From Saccharopolyspora rhizosphaerae (GTDB lineage: Bacteria; Actinomycetota; Actinomycetes; Mycobacteriales; Pseudonocardiaceae): a DNA stretch of 64,000 nt. The notes under the pieces are model-generated. The model was not told the DNA's origin, did not search any database, and worked only from the letters and a program-made list of their open reading frames with translations. Positions within the stretch are counted from its first letter, which is position 1. The number at the start of each line of letters is the position of its first letter. Made by a program: the position numbers and the translations under genes. The stretch is taken from assembly GCF_003931915.1 (NCBI RefSeq), contig NZ_RSAA01000007.1:248001-312000 (forward strand), written 5' to 3'. Below are positions 8,126-16,844 of this stretch, piece by piece.

Positions 8126-10297
8126 GTGACGTCACAGGACGCCGAGACTCATCACCGGACCATCAAGAAGCGGCTGTCGCGCGCGCTGACGCTGCCGATC
8201 GCGCTGCTGTCGGTCGTGCTGCTGTCCTCGACGGTGCCGCAGGGGGTCGAATCCTTCGTGGTCTGGCGGATCGGGGTCGCGGCCGACGAGGCGGCCACAC
8301 CGGCGATGCGCGGGTTCGCGGCGCTGCAGCACGAACGGGACCTGTCGGTGCGGGAGGGGATCCCGCCCGCGCGGCTGGCGGCCGCGCGCGCCGAGACCGA
8401 CCGCAACGTCGCCGAGCTCACCCGCACGCTGGAGTCGCTGACCGGCTACGCGCCCGCGCCGATCGCGGAGAAGACCGCGCAGTTGCAGCAGCGGCTGGGG
8501 GAACTGCCGCAACGCCGCCTGCTCGCGCAGAGCGGTGAGCTCACCCGCCGCGCGACCGTCGACTACTTCAACTCCGCCATCGACGCCGGCATCGACCTGT
8601 TCGACACCCAGTCCCGGTTGGCCCACGACATCCAGGTCACCCAGGACGGCATCACCGCCACGAACCTGCTGCGCGCCTCCGACCTGATGCAGCGCGCGGC
8701 GATGATCGGCAGCTCGGCCGTGGACTCGGGGCGCTTCGGAACCGGTGCGCACCACGCCTTCACTGAGCGGGTCTTCACCTACCGCAGCCGGCTGCGCGCC
8801 GAGAGCGCCCACGCCGCCCCGCAGGTGCGCGAGCGCTACCGCGAGCTGACGAACTCGCCCGCGTGGCGGCGGCTGACCGCGGTCGAAGACCAGCTGGTCG
8901 CGGCCGGTGCGGACGGCGTGCACACGATGTCGCCGGAGCAGCGGCGGGCCTGGCACGAGGACGTGGCCACCGTGGGCCGCGAGCTCAACGCGCTGGCGAC
9001 GGCGCAGTCCGACCACGCCGTCACGCTCGGCATGACGCAGAGCTTCGCGAAGTTCGTCTGGACGATCACCGTCGTGCTGGTCGCGGTTGCCGCGGTCGGC
9101 CTGTGCTGGTGGTACTCGCGCCGCAACATCGGGTTGGCCGAGCAGGTCCTGCAGCGACTGGCCGGCTTGCGGGACGCGGTGCTGCGCCGCACCCACGAGC
9201 TGTTGCCGCCGATCCTGCAACGCGCCCGCAAGGGCAAACGCGTCGACGTCGACGCGGAGCTGGGCGAGCTGGACTTCGGGCGCGACGAGATCGGCCAAGT
9301 CGCCCAGGCGATGGAGACCTCCCAGCGCGCCACCATCGACGCGACGATCGGCGAAGCGTCCACGCACGCGGCGTTCCGCAACGCCATCGCCGCGATCGCC
9401 AGCGGGCAGCAGACGCTCATCCAGCAGGCCATCGTGCTCGTCGACGCCGCCGAGCACGACGAGCAGGACCCGGAACGGCTGCGGCGGTTGCTGCAGGTCG
9501 ACAGCACGGTCACGCGGTTGCGCCGCAAGATCGAGAACCTGCGGGTGCTGGCCGGGGACAAGCCGGGACGTCGCTGGCGCGACCCGGTGCCGCTGAGCAA
9601 GCTCGTGCAGTCGGCGATCGGCGAGACCGAGCACTACACGAGGATCAACGTCCGCGCGGTGCCGCCGGTGGCGGTCAAGGGGCCGGCGGTGACCGATGCG
9701 GTGCGGGTGCTCGCCGAGCTGATGGACAACGCCACCCGCTTCTCGCCGCCGAACTCCTCGGTGCTGGTCCGGGTGGAGCGCACCACCGGCGACCGGGTGC
9801 TGGTGGAGATCGAGGACCGCGGCTTGGGCATGAAGGACGCCGACCGCCGGCGGATCAACGAGATGCTCTCAGCACCACCGGATTTCACCGCCACCTCGGT
9901 GCAGGACGACGTCCGGCTGGGCGTGGTCGTGGTCAGCAGGCTGGCGCAGCGGCGCGGCATCGAGGTCAGCCTGCACCCCGGAGAGGGCACCGGCACGCGC
10001 GCGTCGGTGGTGCTGCCCGCCGACCTCCTGGAGGAGCAGGTGCCCGCCCAGCCCGAGCGCAGCGGTGAGGCCACCCTCCGGATGAAGCGCGAACCCCGCA
10101 GCGCCTCCGAGCCCGCGGACTCCGGTGATCTCCCGCAGCGCACGCGCGGCACGACGCTCGCGCAGCTCACGAACCGGCCGAGCGCTTACCCGCGCGACGA
10201 GGGGCAGCGTCCGGACGTCGACGCGCGCCCGTCGGGTTCGGTGGCGTTCCTCAACCACATCCAGCGCGCTCGTTCTCAGCAGGAGGGACGTTCGTGA
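8126..10297 (+). CDS. cvnA: Conservon histidine-kinase-like sensor CvnA
   Basis: A 723-residue membrane sensor, first gene of an actinobacterial conservon. Transmembrane segments lie near residues 20-38 (LPIALLSVVLLSS) and 310-332 (ITVVLVAVAAVGLCWW), bracketing an extracytoplasmic helical domain of the nitrate/nitrite-sensor type. A HAMP-like linker and dimerisation region follow, with no obvious phospho-acceptor His, then an HATPase_c domain with N-box ELMDNATRFSP near residue 531 and G-box EIEDRGLGM. The last ~120 residues are a Pro/Arg-rich tail. By family knowledge CvnA forms a membrane complex with CvnB-D that resembles eukaryotic GPCR/small GTPase modules. GTG start with GGAGG 10 nt upstream; the stop overlaps cvnB by 4 nt. 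Confidence 0.9.
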   Translation: MTSQDAETHHRTIKKRLSRALTLPIALLSVVLLSSTVPQGVESFVVWRIGVAADEAATPAMRGFAALQHERDLSVREGIPPARLAAARAETDRNVAELTRTLESLTGYAPAPIAEKTAQLQQRLGELPQRRLLAQSGELTRRATVDYFNSAIDAGIDLFDTQSRLAHDIQVTQDGITATNLLRASDLMQRAAMIGSSAVDSGRFGTGAHHAFTERVFTYRSRLRAESAHAAPQVRERYRELTNSPAWRRLTAVEDQLVAAGADGVHTMSPEQRRAWHEDVATVGRELNALATAQSDHAVTLGMTQSFAKFVWTITVVLVAVAAVGLCWWYSRRNIGLAEQVLQRLAGLRDAVLRRTHELLPPILQRARKGKRVDVDAELGELDFGRDEIGQVAQAMETSQRATIDATIGEASTHAAFRNAIAAIASGQQTLIQQAIVLVDAAEHDEQDPERLRRLLQVDSTVTRLRRKIENLRVLAGDKPGRRWRDPVPLSKLVQSAIGETEHYTRINVRAVPPVAVKGPAVTDAVRVLAELMDNATRFSPPNSSVLVRVERTTGDRVLVEIEDRGLGMKDADRRRINEMLSAPPDFTATSVQDDVRLGVVVVSRLAQRRGIEVSLHPGEGTGTRASVVLPADLLEEQVPAQPERSGEATLRMKREPRSASEPADSGDLPQRTRGTTLAQLTNRPSAYPRDEGQRPDVDARPSGSVAFLNHIQRARSQQEGRS

Positions 10298-10674
10298 GCA
10301 GCGATGACCTGACCTGGTTGCTCGACGACTTCAGACGCCAGGTCGCCGACGCGCGAGGGATCACCTTGTTCTCCGCCGACGGCCTGCCCACCGCGTTCTC
10401 GGGCATGGCCGAGGAGGAGGCCGACGCGCTGGCCGCGTTGGGCGCCTCGATCAGCAGCGCGGCGACCGGGGCGAGCACGGCCACCGGCTCGGGTGCGGTG
10501 CGACACGCGCTGATCGAGAGCGACGAGGCGTACCTGCTGCTCCACCAGGCCGCCGAGCGCACGGGGCTGCTGGTGGTCGTGACCGTGACCGCGGACCTCG
10601 AGCTGACCGCGTCGGCGGTGGAGCAGCTGCTCGCGCGCGTGGGCGCGCACCTGGCGACCCCGGTTCGGCGGTGA
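10294..10674 (+). CDS. cvnB: Conservon roadblock/LC7 protein CvnB
   Basis: A 126-residue Roadblock/LC7 domain protein, the regulatory (GAP-like, MglB-type) partner of the conservon GTPase. It starts at a GTG overlapping the cvnA stop (GTGA), preceded by AGGAGG. Characteristic segments are WLLDDFRRQVADARGITLFSADG, read as the first helix and strand, and LLVVVTVTADLELTASAVEQLL. Its place between the sensor kinase and the DUF742 gene fixes the identity. It is cytoplasmic. Confidence 0.92.
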   Translation: MSSDDLTWLLDDFRRQVADARGITLFSADGLPTAFSGMAEEEADALAALGASISSAATGASTATGSGAVRHALIESDEAYLLLHQAAERTGLLVVVTVTADLELTASAVEQLLARVGAHLATPVRR

Positions 10675-10680
10675 CGCGGG

Positions 10681-11031
10681 ATGGTCGAGTGGAGCGCCGA
10701 GGAACCCGGGCCTCTGGTGCGGCCCTACGTGCACACCGGGGGCCGCACCGACTGCACCGGCGAGGAGCTGGACGTCTCGGCGCTGCTGAGCGCGATTCCC
10801 GGCACCGATGGGCACGGGCTGTCGCTCAGCGCGGCGGCGGTGCGGGAGCTGTGCGTGGAGCCGGTGTCGCTGGCGGAGATCGCCGCGGCGCTGGAGTGCC
10901 CGATCTCGGTGACGCGCGTCCTGGTCGGCGAACTCGTCGACCAGGGGATGCTGCGGTTGGCCGCGCCGCGCACCGACCGGCCTGACGTTTCGTTCATGGA
11001 GAGGCTGCGCAACGATGTCCGCAACCTGTGA
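10681..11031 (+). CDS. cvnC: Conservon DUF742 protein CvnC
   Basis: A 116-residue DUF742 protein with the typical opening RPYVHTGGRTD and a winged-helix-like core (LSLAEIAAALECPISVTRVL, GELVDQGMLRL). DUF742 proteins are invariant conservon members of unclear biochemical role. The gene begins 6 nt after cvnB and its last 17 nt overlap the start of the GTPase gene, so all four genes are one transcript. Confidence 0.92.
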   Translation: MVEWSAEEPGPLVRPYVHTGGRTDCTGEELDVSALLSAIPGTDGHGLSLSAAAVRELCVEPVSLAEIAAALECPISVTRVLVGELVDQGMLRLAAPRTDRPDVSFMERLRNDVRNL

Positions 11032-11601
11032 CCGGCCGACGACCTCGGCGAAGGTCGTGATCGCCGGGACCTTCGGAGTCGGCAAGACCACGATGATCAC
11101 CCAGCTCACCGACCGGGAGCCGGTGCGCACCGAGGAGGTGCTCACCGAAGCGGGCGCGAACGTCGACGACCTGTCGGGCGTGGAGCACAAGGCGACCACG
11201 ACCGTGGCGCTGGACTTCGGGCGCCTGGACCTGCCCAGCGGGCCGAAGCTCTACCTGTTCGGAACCCCCGGCCAGGACCGCTTCTGGCCGATGTGGGACA
11301 GCATCGCCCTGGGCGCGCTCGGCGCGATCGTCATCGTCGATCCGCAGCGGCTAGGTCAGAGCTTCGCGGTCCTCGACTTCTTCGAGGACCGCGGCATCCC
11401 GTTCGTGGTCGCCGTCAACGAGTCGACGGCGCACCGCGCCACCACCCGGACCAGATCGCCGCAGCCCTGGACCTCGACCGGGACGTCCCGGTCCTGCACT
11501 TCGACGCCCGGAGCAAGCCGGCCACCAAGGAAGTCCTGGTCGCCGTCCTCGACCGCGCCATCGCCCACCACAGGGCACCGACCCCTGCACCGAGCGTCTG
11601 A
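11015..11601 (+). pseudogene. cvnD: Conservon GTPase CvnD, interrupted by a -1 frameshift at ~11422
   Basis: The frame starting at 11015 encodes a Ras-like/MglA-like GTPase with P-loop GTFGVGKTT and G3 motif GTPGQDRF, up to FVVAVNE. There the natural sequence should run on as NEFDGAPRHHPDQ, but one T is missing after AACGAG (11422/11423). The original frame then turns into Arg/Ser/Pro-rich nonsense and runs on to 11692 through the palindrome. The following frame, to the TGA at 11599-11601, gives a normal C-terminus (DVPVLHFDARSKPATKEVLV). So either the gene is inactivated, dropping the base-recognition G4 motif and C-terminal third, or the assembly lost one base. All the other conservon genes are intact, which favours a sequencing error or a very recent mutation. 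Confidence 0.85.
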
Positions 11602-11614
11602 CCGAAGCGTCGGT

Positions 11615-11678
11615 TCGCTCGATCGGGGGTGGGGTGGACACGTCGCGCGACGTGTCCACCCCACCCCCGATCGAGCGA
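11615..11678. terminator. 64-bp perfect palindrome after the conservon, probable bidirectional terminator
   Basis: Positions 11615-11646 and 11647-11678 are exact reverse complements (32 bp each, no loop), beginning TCGCTCGATCGGGGGTGGGG. It lies 14 nt after the expected cvnD stop, with no U-tract. As RNA it would form one of the strongest hairpins possible, with a minimal loop. Confidence 0.75.
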
Positions 11679-11807
11679 CTCCAGCCCCGTGAACTGCCTG
11701 CACAGGTGGCTGCTCTGATCGACTGGTCGAGACGCGAACCGCCGCGGCAGGCCGCACCTCGGCTTCACTGATCTTCGACCGGTACCCCACCACCACTAGG
11801 AGACGGG

Positions 11808-12470
11808 TTGCCCGAGGACCCACGTCCGCGAGTACTTCCGCCGTGACGGGACCGAGGTCAGGCCCCACACACGTCGTGGGCCGCGACGGAGGACCAGCGC
11901 AGTGGTCGCGGTCGCCCTCGGCGGATCGATCGCGCTCACCGGCGGCGGTACTGCGGCCTTCGAGGCAGGCTCGCTGCTCCAGCCGAAACCACGCACGAGC
12001 CGAAGAACGCGAAGAGCCCGATCGAGGTGGAGGTGCGGGCCGTCGCGCGCTGGAAGGCCCGCGGCTACCGGGTCGAGGTGGAGGAACGCAGACAGGTCGG
12101 AGCCTGCGGTGCCACGGCGTACGGCACCGTGAAGCGGTTCTTCGCTTCACACCCCCGCCGCACGCTGCACCGCTTCCTGGACGACCTCCACAAGCCCCGC
12201 GGCGGCAGCGTGGTGGTGGCCGCCTCGACCGTCGACATGCCCGACGTCGAGCCGGCCGATCAGTTCACGGACCTCGTGGACGCGCACGGCACGGGCAACG
12301 TCCTCGTACTCCCGGAGGAGTTCCAGACGTACCGCGTCCGGTTCACCGGCCACCGCTACGACTCGTGGCTGGAGGACACCCTCGCCACCCACATCCAGGT
12401 CGAACCGGCGGGCGGGCGCGAGCCGGGGTTGTTCACCACCACCGAGGTCATGCGCCTGGCCCGGTGGTGA
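11808..12470 (+). pseudogene. Membrane/secreted protein gene of unknown function with two apparent frameshifts
   Basis: A recognisable N-terminus (HVREYFRRDGTEVRPHTRR) followed by a hydrophobic segment (SAVVAVALGGSIALTGGGTA) is read in one frame from about 11815 to 11990. The sensible continuation (EPKNAKSPIEVEVRAVARW ... TTTEVMRLARW) is in another frame, up to 12470. The best start is the TTG at 11808 with GGAG 5 nt upstream, which needs one C removed from 11811-11813 to reach the first frame; a second indel near 11990 joins the second. The C-terminal ~155 residues look like a real soluble domain with no recognised family. Two indels here and one in cvnD, all within 600 bp, suggest either local decay or local sequence errors. 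Confidence 0.55.
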
Positions 12471-13035
12471 CGTCCTCGTCCCGCCACTGCTGCTGGGTGA
12501 GGGCGTACTCGACGTCGCCGTGCTTGGAGCCTTCGACAGGGCCTTCGGGCCAGGTGGTGAAGAACGTGCGGACGTAGCGGAGTCCTGCCTTCTCCATGAC
12601 CCGGCGGGACCCGGTGTTGACCGTCATGGTCTGGGCCCAGACGCGGCGCAGGCCGAGGTCGGTGAAGCCCTTGCGGACGAGGGCCGCCGCTCCCTCAGTG
12701 GCCAGGCCCCGCCCCCACACACGGCGGTGCAGCCGGTAACCGAGCTCGAAGACGTCGGGCTCGTCCGGGGTGTCTGGGTGGAACTTGAACATGCCCAGGA
12801 ACTCACCGCTTCGGCTGTCGACGGCGGCCCAGTTGCCGTGGCCGCCGAAGCAGGCGTAGCGGCCCAGGTACATCGGCAGGGTCCGCGTCCAGACCTCGTC
12901 GAAGGTCGTGGGCCGACCGCCGTTGATGAAGCGCATGACCTCGGGATCGTTGTTCAGGCGGAAGATCTCACCGGCGTCGGCCTCGGTGATCTCCCGCAGC
13001 ACCATCCGTTCGGTCTCCATCAAGACCCTGCTCAC
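12448..13035 (-). CDS. GNAT-family N-acetyltransferase (RimJ/RimL-like)
   Basis: A 195-residue acetyltransferase of the ribosomal-protein-type GNAT group. It begins TERMVLREITEADAGEIFRL, has the acetyl-CoA motif RRVWGRGLATEGAAALVRKGF (R/Q-x-x-G-x-G/A pattern), and the downstream motif VNTGSRRVMEKAGLRYVRTF. The substrate cannot be deduced. The GTG start shares one base with the priA stop, so it is co-translated with priA. Its last 23 nt overlap the tail of the converging broken gene. Confidence 0.85.
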   Translation of the reverse strand: MSRVLMETERMVLREITEADAGEIFRLNNDPEVMRFINGGRPTTFDEVWTRTLPMYLGRYACFGGHGNWAAVDSRSGEFLGMFKFHPDTPDEPDVFELGYRLHRRVWGRGLATEGAAALVRKGFTDLGLRRVWAQTMTVNTGSRRVMEKAGLRYVRTFFTTWPEGPVEGSKHGDVEYALTQQQWRDEDVTTGPGA

Positions 13036-15059
13036 TACAGCATCTCCAACGGGTCGAGCCGCACCTGCAGTTCCGTGGCCTTGCGTGCGGCGCGGACGGC
13101 TTGGGCCGCGTGCAGGGAGTCGGCGAGGGCGCGGCCTTCGGAGCGGTCGACGCGGACGATGAGGCGTTCCCGCTCGGAACTGCCGTCCTCGTCGACCTCG
13201 CCCAACGGCACCGGACCGAGGACTTCGGCGCTGGCGGGCAGCTCCGCCGAGTCCAAGAGTGCTTCGATCGCGTCGGGAGTGCCGTCGACCGCGGCGACCC
13301 GGCGGGCCGGTGGGAAGCCGAGTTCTGCGCGTTCGGCGAGTTCCTGCGCGGCGTACCAGGCGGGGTCCCAGCGGACGAGGGCCTGCACCGGCTGCAGCGA
13401 GGACTCGGCCATCACCACCACGCGCCCGCCTTCGGAGGCGGGCCGCACGAGCGCGGCCGCGGCGAACCACTTGCGCAGCGCGGTCTCGGCGGCGCGCAGT
13501 TCCGGTCGTCCGAGCATGGTGCGACCGTCGAGCAGCAGCGCCGCGCCGTAGCCGCCTTCGGCGACCGGTTCGGCGCCGGGCGTGCACACGATCAGCGCGG
13601 GCTTCGCCGGCACCTCGGCGAGGACGTCGCCCGCGCCGGAGGTGCGCACCGGGAACCCGGGGAACGCCCGGCCCAGCTCCTCTGCGGTGCGGCCGGCGCC
13701 GACGGCGATCGCGCGCAACCGGCGCGATCCGCACTGGGGACACTTGAACCCGGCCTCTGCGGCGCCGCACCACCGGCACGCGGCCGGTTTCGGCATGCCC
13801 TCCTCGGTCCCGCCGGGCAGCGCCAGCGGCCCCGAACACCGCCGGCAGCGGGCGCGCTCGCGGCAGTCCCCGCAGGCCAGCGCGGGGACGTAGCCGCGGC
13901 GGGGCACCTGGACCAGCACCGGGGCACCGATCTTGAGCGCAGCGCGGGCTGCCTCGAAGCCGACCGAGGGCAGCCGGGCGGCGCGGGCGGCGGGGTCGCG
14001 CGCCAGCTGGGTGTCGTCCTCGCCGATGGAGGTGACGCGCGGTGCTGCGCTGCGGACTTCGGTGCGGTGCGCGACGAGTTCGCGCGCCCAGCCGGACTCG
14101 GCCAGCAGCGCCGCCTCCGCGGTGCGCGCGAACCCGCCGACGATCAGCGCGGCGCCGGCGGTGTGGGCGCGCTGGGTGAGCACGTCGCGGGTGTGCGGGT
14201 AGGGCACCTGCGGGTAGCTGTGCAGGTCGTCGCCGTCGTCCCACACCACGGCCAGCCCCAGGTCGCGGACCGGCGCGAACATCGCCGCGCGCGTGCCGAT
14301 GACCACCCGAGCGGCACCGCGCAACGCGGCCAGCCAGTGCTCGTAGCGCTCGGCCGGGCCGCTCTCGGCGGTCAGCGTGACCACGTCCTCGCCGAGCAGC
14401 GCCGCGCACGCGGTGTGCAACCGGGCGAGGTCGCGGTGGTCGGGGACGACGATCAGCGCTCCGCGGCCGCCGGCGGCCGCGGTCGCGGCGGCCTCGGCGA
14501 GCCGGGCGGGCCAGTCCTCACCCGGCAGCGCCTGCCACACCGCGCGAGCCGGGCGACCGGCGTGCAGCGCGTCCAAGAAGGACTGACCGTGCTGATACCG
14601 CTGCCACGCGGGCGCTTCCGGGCGTGGCGGGACGGGCAGCGGCTCCCGGCGCGCGGACTTCTCGGCGGCGGCGCTGCGCGGTGGGATCGCCAACCGCAGC
14701 ACGTCCACGAGCATCCCGCCGTAGCGGTGGGCTACTGCCCGGACTTGGGCGAGCATCTCCGGCGTCAGCACCGGCTCCGGCGAGGACACCCGCTCCAGCC
14801 AGGCGAGGTTGCCCTTGAAGTCGGAGGTTTCGGTCCGCTCCAGCAGGTAACCGTCGACGAGCTTGCCCCGGAAGCGCACCCGCACCCGGCAGCCGGCCCG
14901 GGCGTCGGCGTCGAGCCGCTCGGGAACGCGGTAGTCGAACGGGCGGTCCAGGTGCACCGGCAGCGGAACGTCGACCAGCACGCGCGCGATCGGCTTGCTC
15001 GCCGCCGCCGTGCGCTCGGTCTCCTCCCCCTTCCGCTTCCGGGGCTGCCCACCTGCCAT
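13035..15059 (-). CDS. priA: PriA-like primosomal protein N', degenerate helicase
   Basis: A 674-residue actinobacterial PriA, involved in replication restart. The N-terminal 3'-DNA-binding domain is clear (VDVPLPVHLDRPFDYRVP). The zinc-binding region is complete, with paired cysteines in ACGDCRERARCRRC and CRWCGA...CPQCGSRRL. The Walker A lysine motif is absent: the P-loop position reads AAGGRGALIVVPD, as is usual for this actinobacterial subfamily, which is annotated as lacking helicase activity. The length is normal. In related genomes it sits between metK and fmt; here four extra genes separate it from metK. Confidence 0.92.
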   Translation of the reverse strand: MAGGQPRKRKGEETERTAAASKPIARVLVDVPLPVHLDRPFDYRVPERLDADARAGCRVRVRFRGKLVDGYLLERTETSDFKGNLAWLERVSSPEPVLTPEMLAQVRAVAHRYGGMLVDVLRLAIPPRSAAAEKSARREPLPVPPRPEAPAWQRYQHGQSFLDALHAGRPARAVWQALPGEDWPARLAEAAATAAAGGRGALIVVPDHRDLARLHTACAALLGEDVVTLTAESGPAERYEHWLAALRGAARVVIGTRAAMFAPVRDLGLAVVWDDGDDLHSYPQVPYPHTRDVLTQRAHTAGAALIVGGFARTAEAALLAESGWARELVAHRTEVRSAAPRVTSIGEDDTQLARDPAARAARLPSVGFEAARAALKIGAPVLVQVPRRGYVPALACGDCRERARCRRCSGPLALPGGTEEGMPKPAACRWCGAAEAGFKCPQCGSRRLRAIAVGAGRTAEELGRAFPGFPVRTSGAGDVLAEVPAKPALIVCTPGAEPVAEGGYGAALLLDGRTMLGRPELRAAETALRKWFAAAALVRPASEGGRVVVMAESSLQPVQALVRWDPAWYAAQELAERAELGFPPARRVAAVDGTPDAIEALLDSAELPASAEVLGPVPLGEVDEDGSSERERLIVRVDRSEGRALADSLHAAQAVRAARKATELQVRLDPLEML

Positions 15060-15077
15060 GCCTCTTCTCTACCATGC

Positions 15078-16061
15078 TCACCCCACGTGCCCGGGCTCCG
15101 GAGGCTCCCGGCGAGCGGGGGTTCGCGCGGCGGCACCGGCGAGGCGCTGCGCCAGGCGCTCCACCGATGCGGCCAACTCGGGCGCGTCGACCACTGTGAA
15201 GTCGCGGTCGAGCGCGGCGAGGTAGGTGGCCAGGTCGTGCGGGGTGTCAGCCCCGGCTTCCACCAGGCAGCTGCGCGGTCCCGACGCGGTGACGGGCCAG
15301 GCGACCGGGACGAGCCGGGCGATCTCCTCCGCCGAGTCGTGGACTTCGACCACGGCCCGGTAGTTCCACAGCACCTCCGCGATGCCGCGGGTGACGTGGC
15401 CGGTGAACCCTCCCTCCGGAGGTGGTCTCGGCTCGAAGCGAGGCCCGCCCGGGGTGCGCAGGCTCATCCGGTCCACCCGGAAGGTGCGCCAGTCCTCCCG
15501 CGCGAGGTCCCACCCGACGAGGTACCAGCGGCGGCCGGCGCTGACCAACCGGTGCGGCTCCACCTCCCGGCTCGTCACAGCCTCGTCGCGACCGCGGTGG
15601 TCGAAGCGCAGCCGCTCGTGGTCGCGGCAGGCACGCGCGATCTCGCTGACGACCTCGGGGTCGACGCCAGGACCGGGAACCGCCGCGCTCACGGCCTGCA
15701 ACGCCCGCACCCGCCGACCCAACCTCGACGGGAGGACCTGGTGGAGCTTGGTCAGGGCGCTGATCGCCGCGTCCGACCCCGCCGAACGCAGCGCGAGAGC
15801 CACGGCGACGGCCTCCTCGTCGTCGAGCAGCAGCGGCGGCAGCTGCGCACCCGCACCGAGCCGGTAACCGCCGCCGACACCGGAGGTGGCGTGGACGGGG
15901 TAGCCCAGGTCCCGGAGCCGCTGCACGTCGGCCCGCACCGTGCGGGCGCTGACCTCCACGCGCTCGGCGAGGTCGTGCCCCGCCCACTGGCGGCGGCTCT
16001 GCAGCAGCGCCAGCAGGCGCAGCAGTCGTGCAGCGGTGTCCACCGCTCCATTCTCGGACAT
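15078..16061 (-). CDS. WYL-domain transcriptional regulator (DeoR-like HTH)
   Basis: A 327-residue regulator with an N-terminal winged helix (RLLRLLALLQSRRQ ... VSARTVRADVQRLRDLGYPV), a conserved GGGYRLG turn and a central WYL domain (RRWYLVGWDLAREDWRTFRV) followed by the WCX extension. Many WYL proteins sense a ligand or nucleic acid. The gene is divergent from an SDR gene, with 41 bp between the start codons. A perfect 9-bp inverted repeat covers the WYL start codon and much of that gap, which suggests local autoregulation and control of the SDR. Confidence 0.9.
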   Translation of the reverse strand: MSENGAVDTAARLLRLLALLQSRRQWAGHDLAERVEVSARTVRADVQRLRDLGYPVHATSGVGGGYRLGAGAQLPPLLLDDEEAVAVALALRSAGSDAAISALTKLHQVLPSRLGRRVRALQAVSAAVPGPGVDPEVVSEIARACRDHERLRFDHRGRDEAVTSREVEPHRLVSAGRRWYLVGWDLAREDWRTFRVDRMSLRTPGGPRFEPRPPPEGGFTGHVTRGIAEVLWNYRAVVEVHDSAEEIARLVPVAWPVTASGPRSCLVEAGADTPHDLATYLAALDRDFTVVDAPELAASVERLAQRLAGAAARTPARREPPEPGHVG

Positions 16062-16084
16062 CGCGGAAGCACCCGTTCCGCGAT
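16060..16084. promoter_or_regulatory. Candidate operator: 9-bp inverted repeat between the WYL and SDR genes
   Basis: ATCGCGGAA, 7-nt spacer, TTCCGCGAT: a perfect dyad in the 41-bp divergent gap, overlapping the WYL gene's ATG. The position fits a binding site for the adjacent regulator. Confidence 0.5.
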
Positions 16085-16102
16085 GCCCGTGATGGTGGGG
16101 CC

Positions 16103-16801
16103 ATGACGACAGCAGTGGTGACCGGAGGTTCGCGCGGCATCGGCCGCGCCCTCGTGCGCAGACTCGCGGCGAACGGGGCGGAGGTGGTGTTCAGCTACCT
16201 CGAGCACGAGGAGGAGGCCGCCGACCTCGCGGCGCGGACGGGCGCGCGAGCCGTGCAAGCCGACGTCGGGGTTCGAGCCGACCTGGACCGGTTGTTCTCC
16301 CACGTCGACGACCTCGACATCCTGGTCAACAACGCGGGCATCGCCTCCACGACGCCGATGGTGGACCTGACCGAGCAGGAGCTCGACCGCGTGTTCGCGG
16401 TCAACACCACGGGCCCGCTGCACGCCATGCAGCACGCGGTCCGCCGGATGTCCACGGGCGGGCGCGTCGTGAACGTCTCGAGCATGACCACGGTGTGGGC
16501 CTCGCCCGGCGAATCCGCTTACGCGGCCAGCAAAGCCGCCCTCGAGCAGCTGACGGTCGTGGCGGCGAAGGAACTCGGCGAGCGGGGCATCACCGTCAAC
16601 GCCGTCTCGCCGGGGCCGACCGACACCGACTTCCTCCGCAGCGCGGTGCCGGAGTCGGCCCTGCAGGCCACCGCGGGCATGACCCCGCTCGGCCGGCTCG
16701 GCGCGCCCGAGGACGTCGCCGACGTCGTCGCCTTCCTCGTCAGCGAGGAGGCCCGGTGGGTGACGGGTCAGAACCTGCGCGTGACGGGCGGTCTCGTCTG
16801 A
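16103..16801 (+). CDS. SDR-family oxidoreductase
   Basis: A 232-residue classical short-chain dehydrogenase/reductase. It has the NAD(P)-binding TGGSRGIGR, the NNAG motif, catalytic Ser in VNVSSMTT and YAASK with the catalytic Tyr and Lys, followed by the PG motif SPGPTDTDFL and the usual C-terminal SEEARWVTGQNLRVTGG. It is cytoplasmic and the substrate is unknown. ATG at 16103 is preferred over upstream in-frame codons because the protein then starts TTAVVTGGSRG as in relatives. It is probably controlled by the divergent WYL regulator. Confidence 0.92.
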   Translation: MTTAVVTGGSRGIGRALVRRLAANGAEVVFSYLEHEEEAADLAARTGARAVQADVGVRADLDRLFSHVDDLDILVNNAGIASTTPMVDLTEQELDRVFAVNTTGPLHAMQHAVRRMSTGGRVVNVSSMTTVWASPGESAYAASKAALEQLTVVAAKELGERGITVNAVSPGPTDTDFLRSAVPESALQATAGMTPLGRLGAPEDVADVVAFLVSEEARWVTGQNLRVTGGLV

Positions 16802-16844
16802 CCCGTGCTGGGCGGTGGTGAAGGCCGTGTGAAAGCATTTTCGA

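Noticed and set aside
13035..15059. Loss of the PriA Walker A motif as a novel defect
   Set aside because: Absence of the P-loop lysine is the normal state in the actinobacterial PriA subfamily, so it is not a mutation of this strain.
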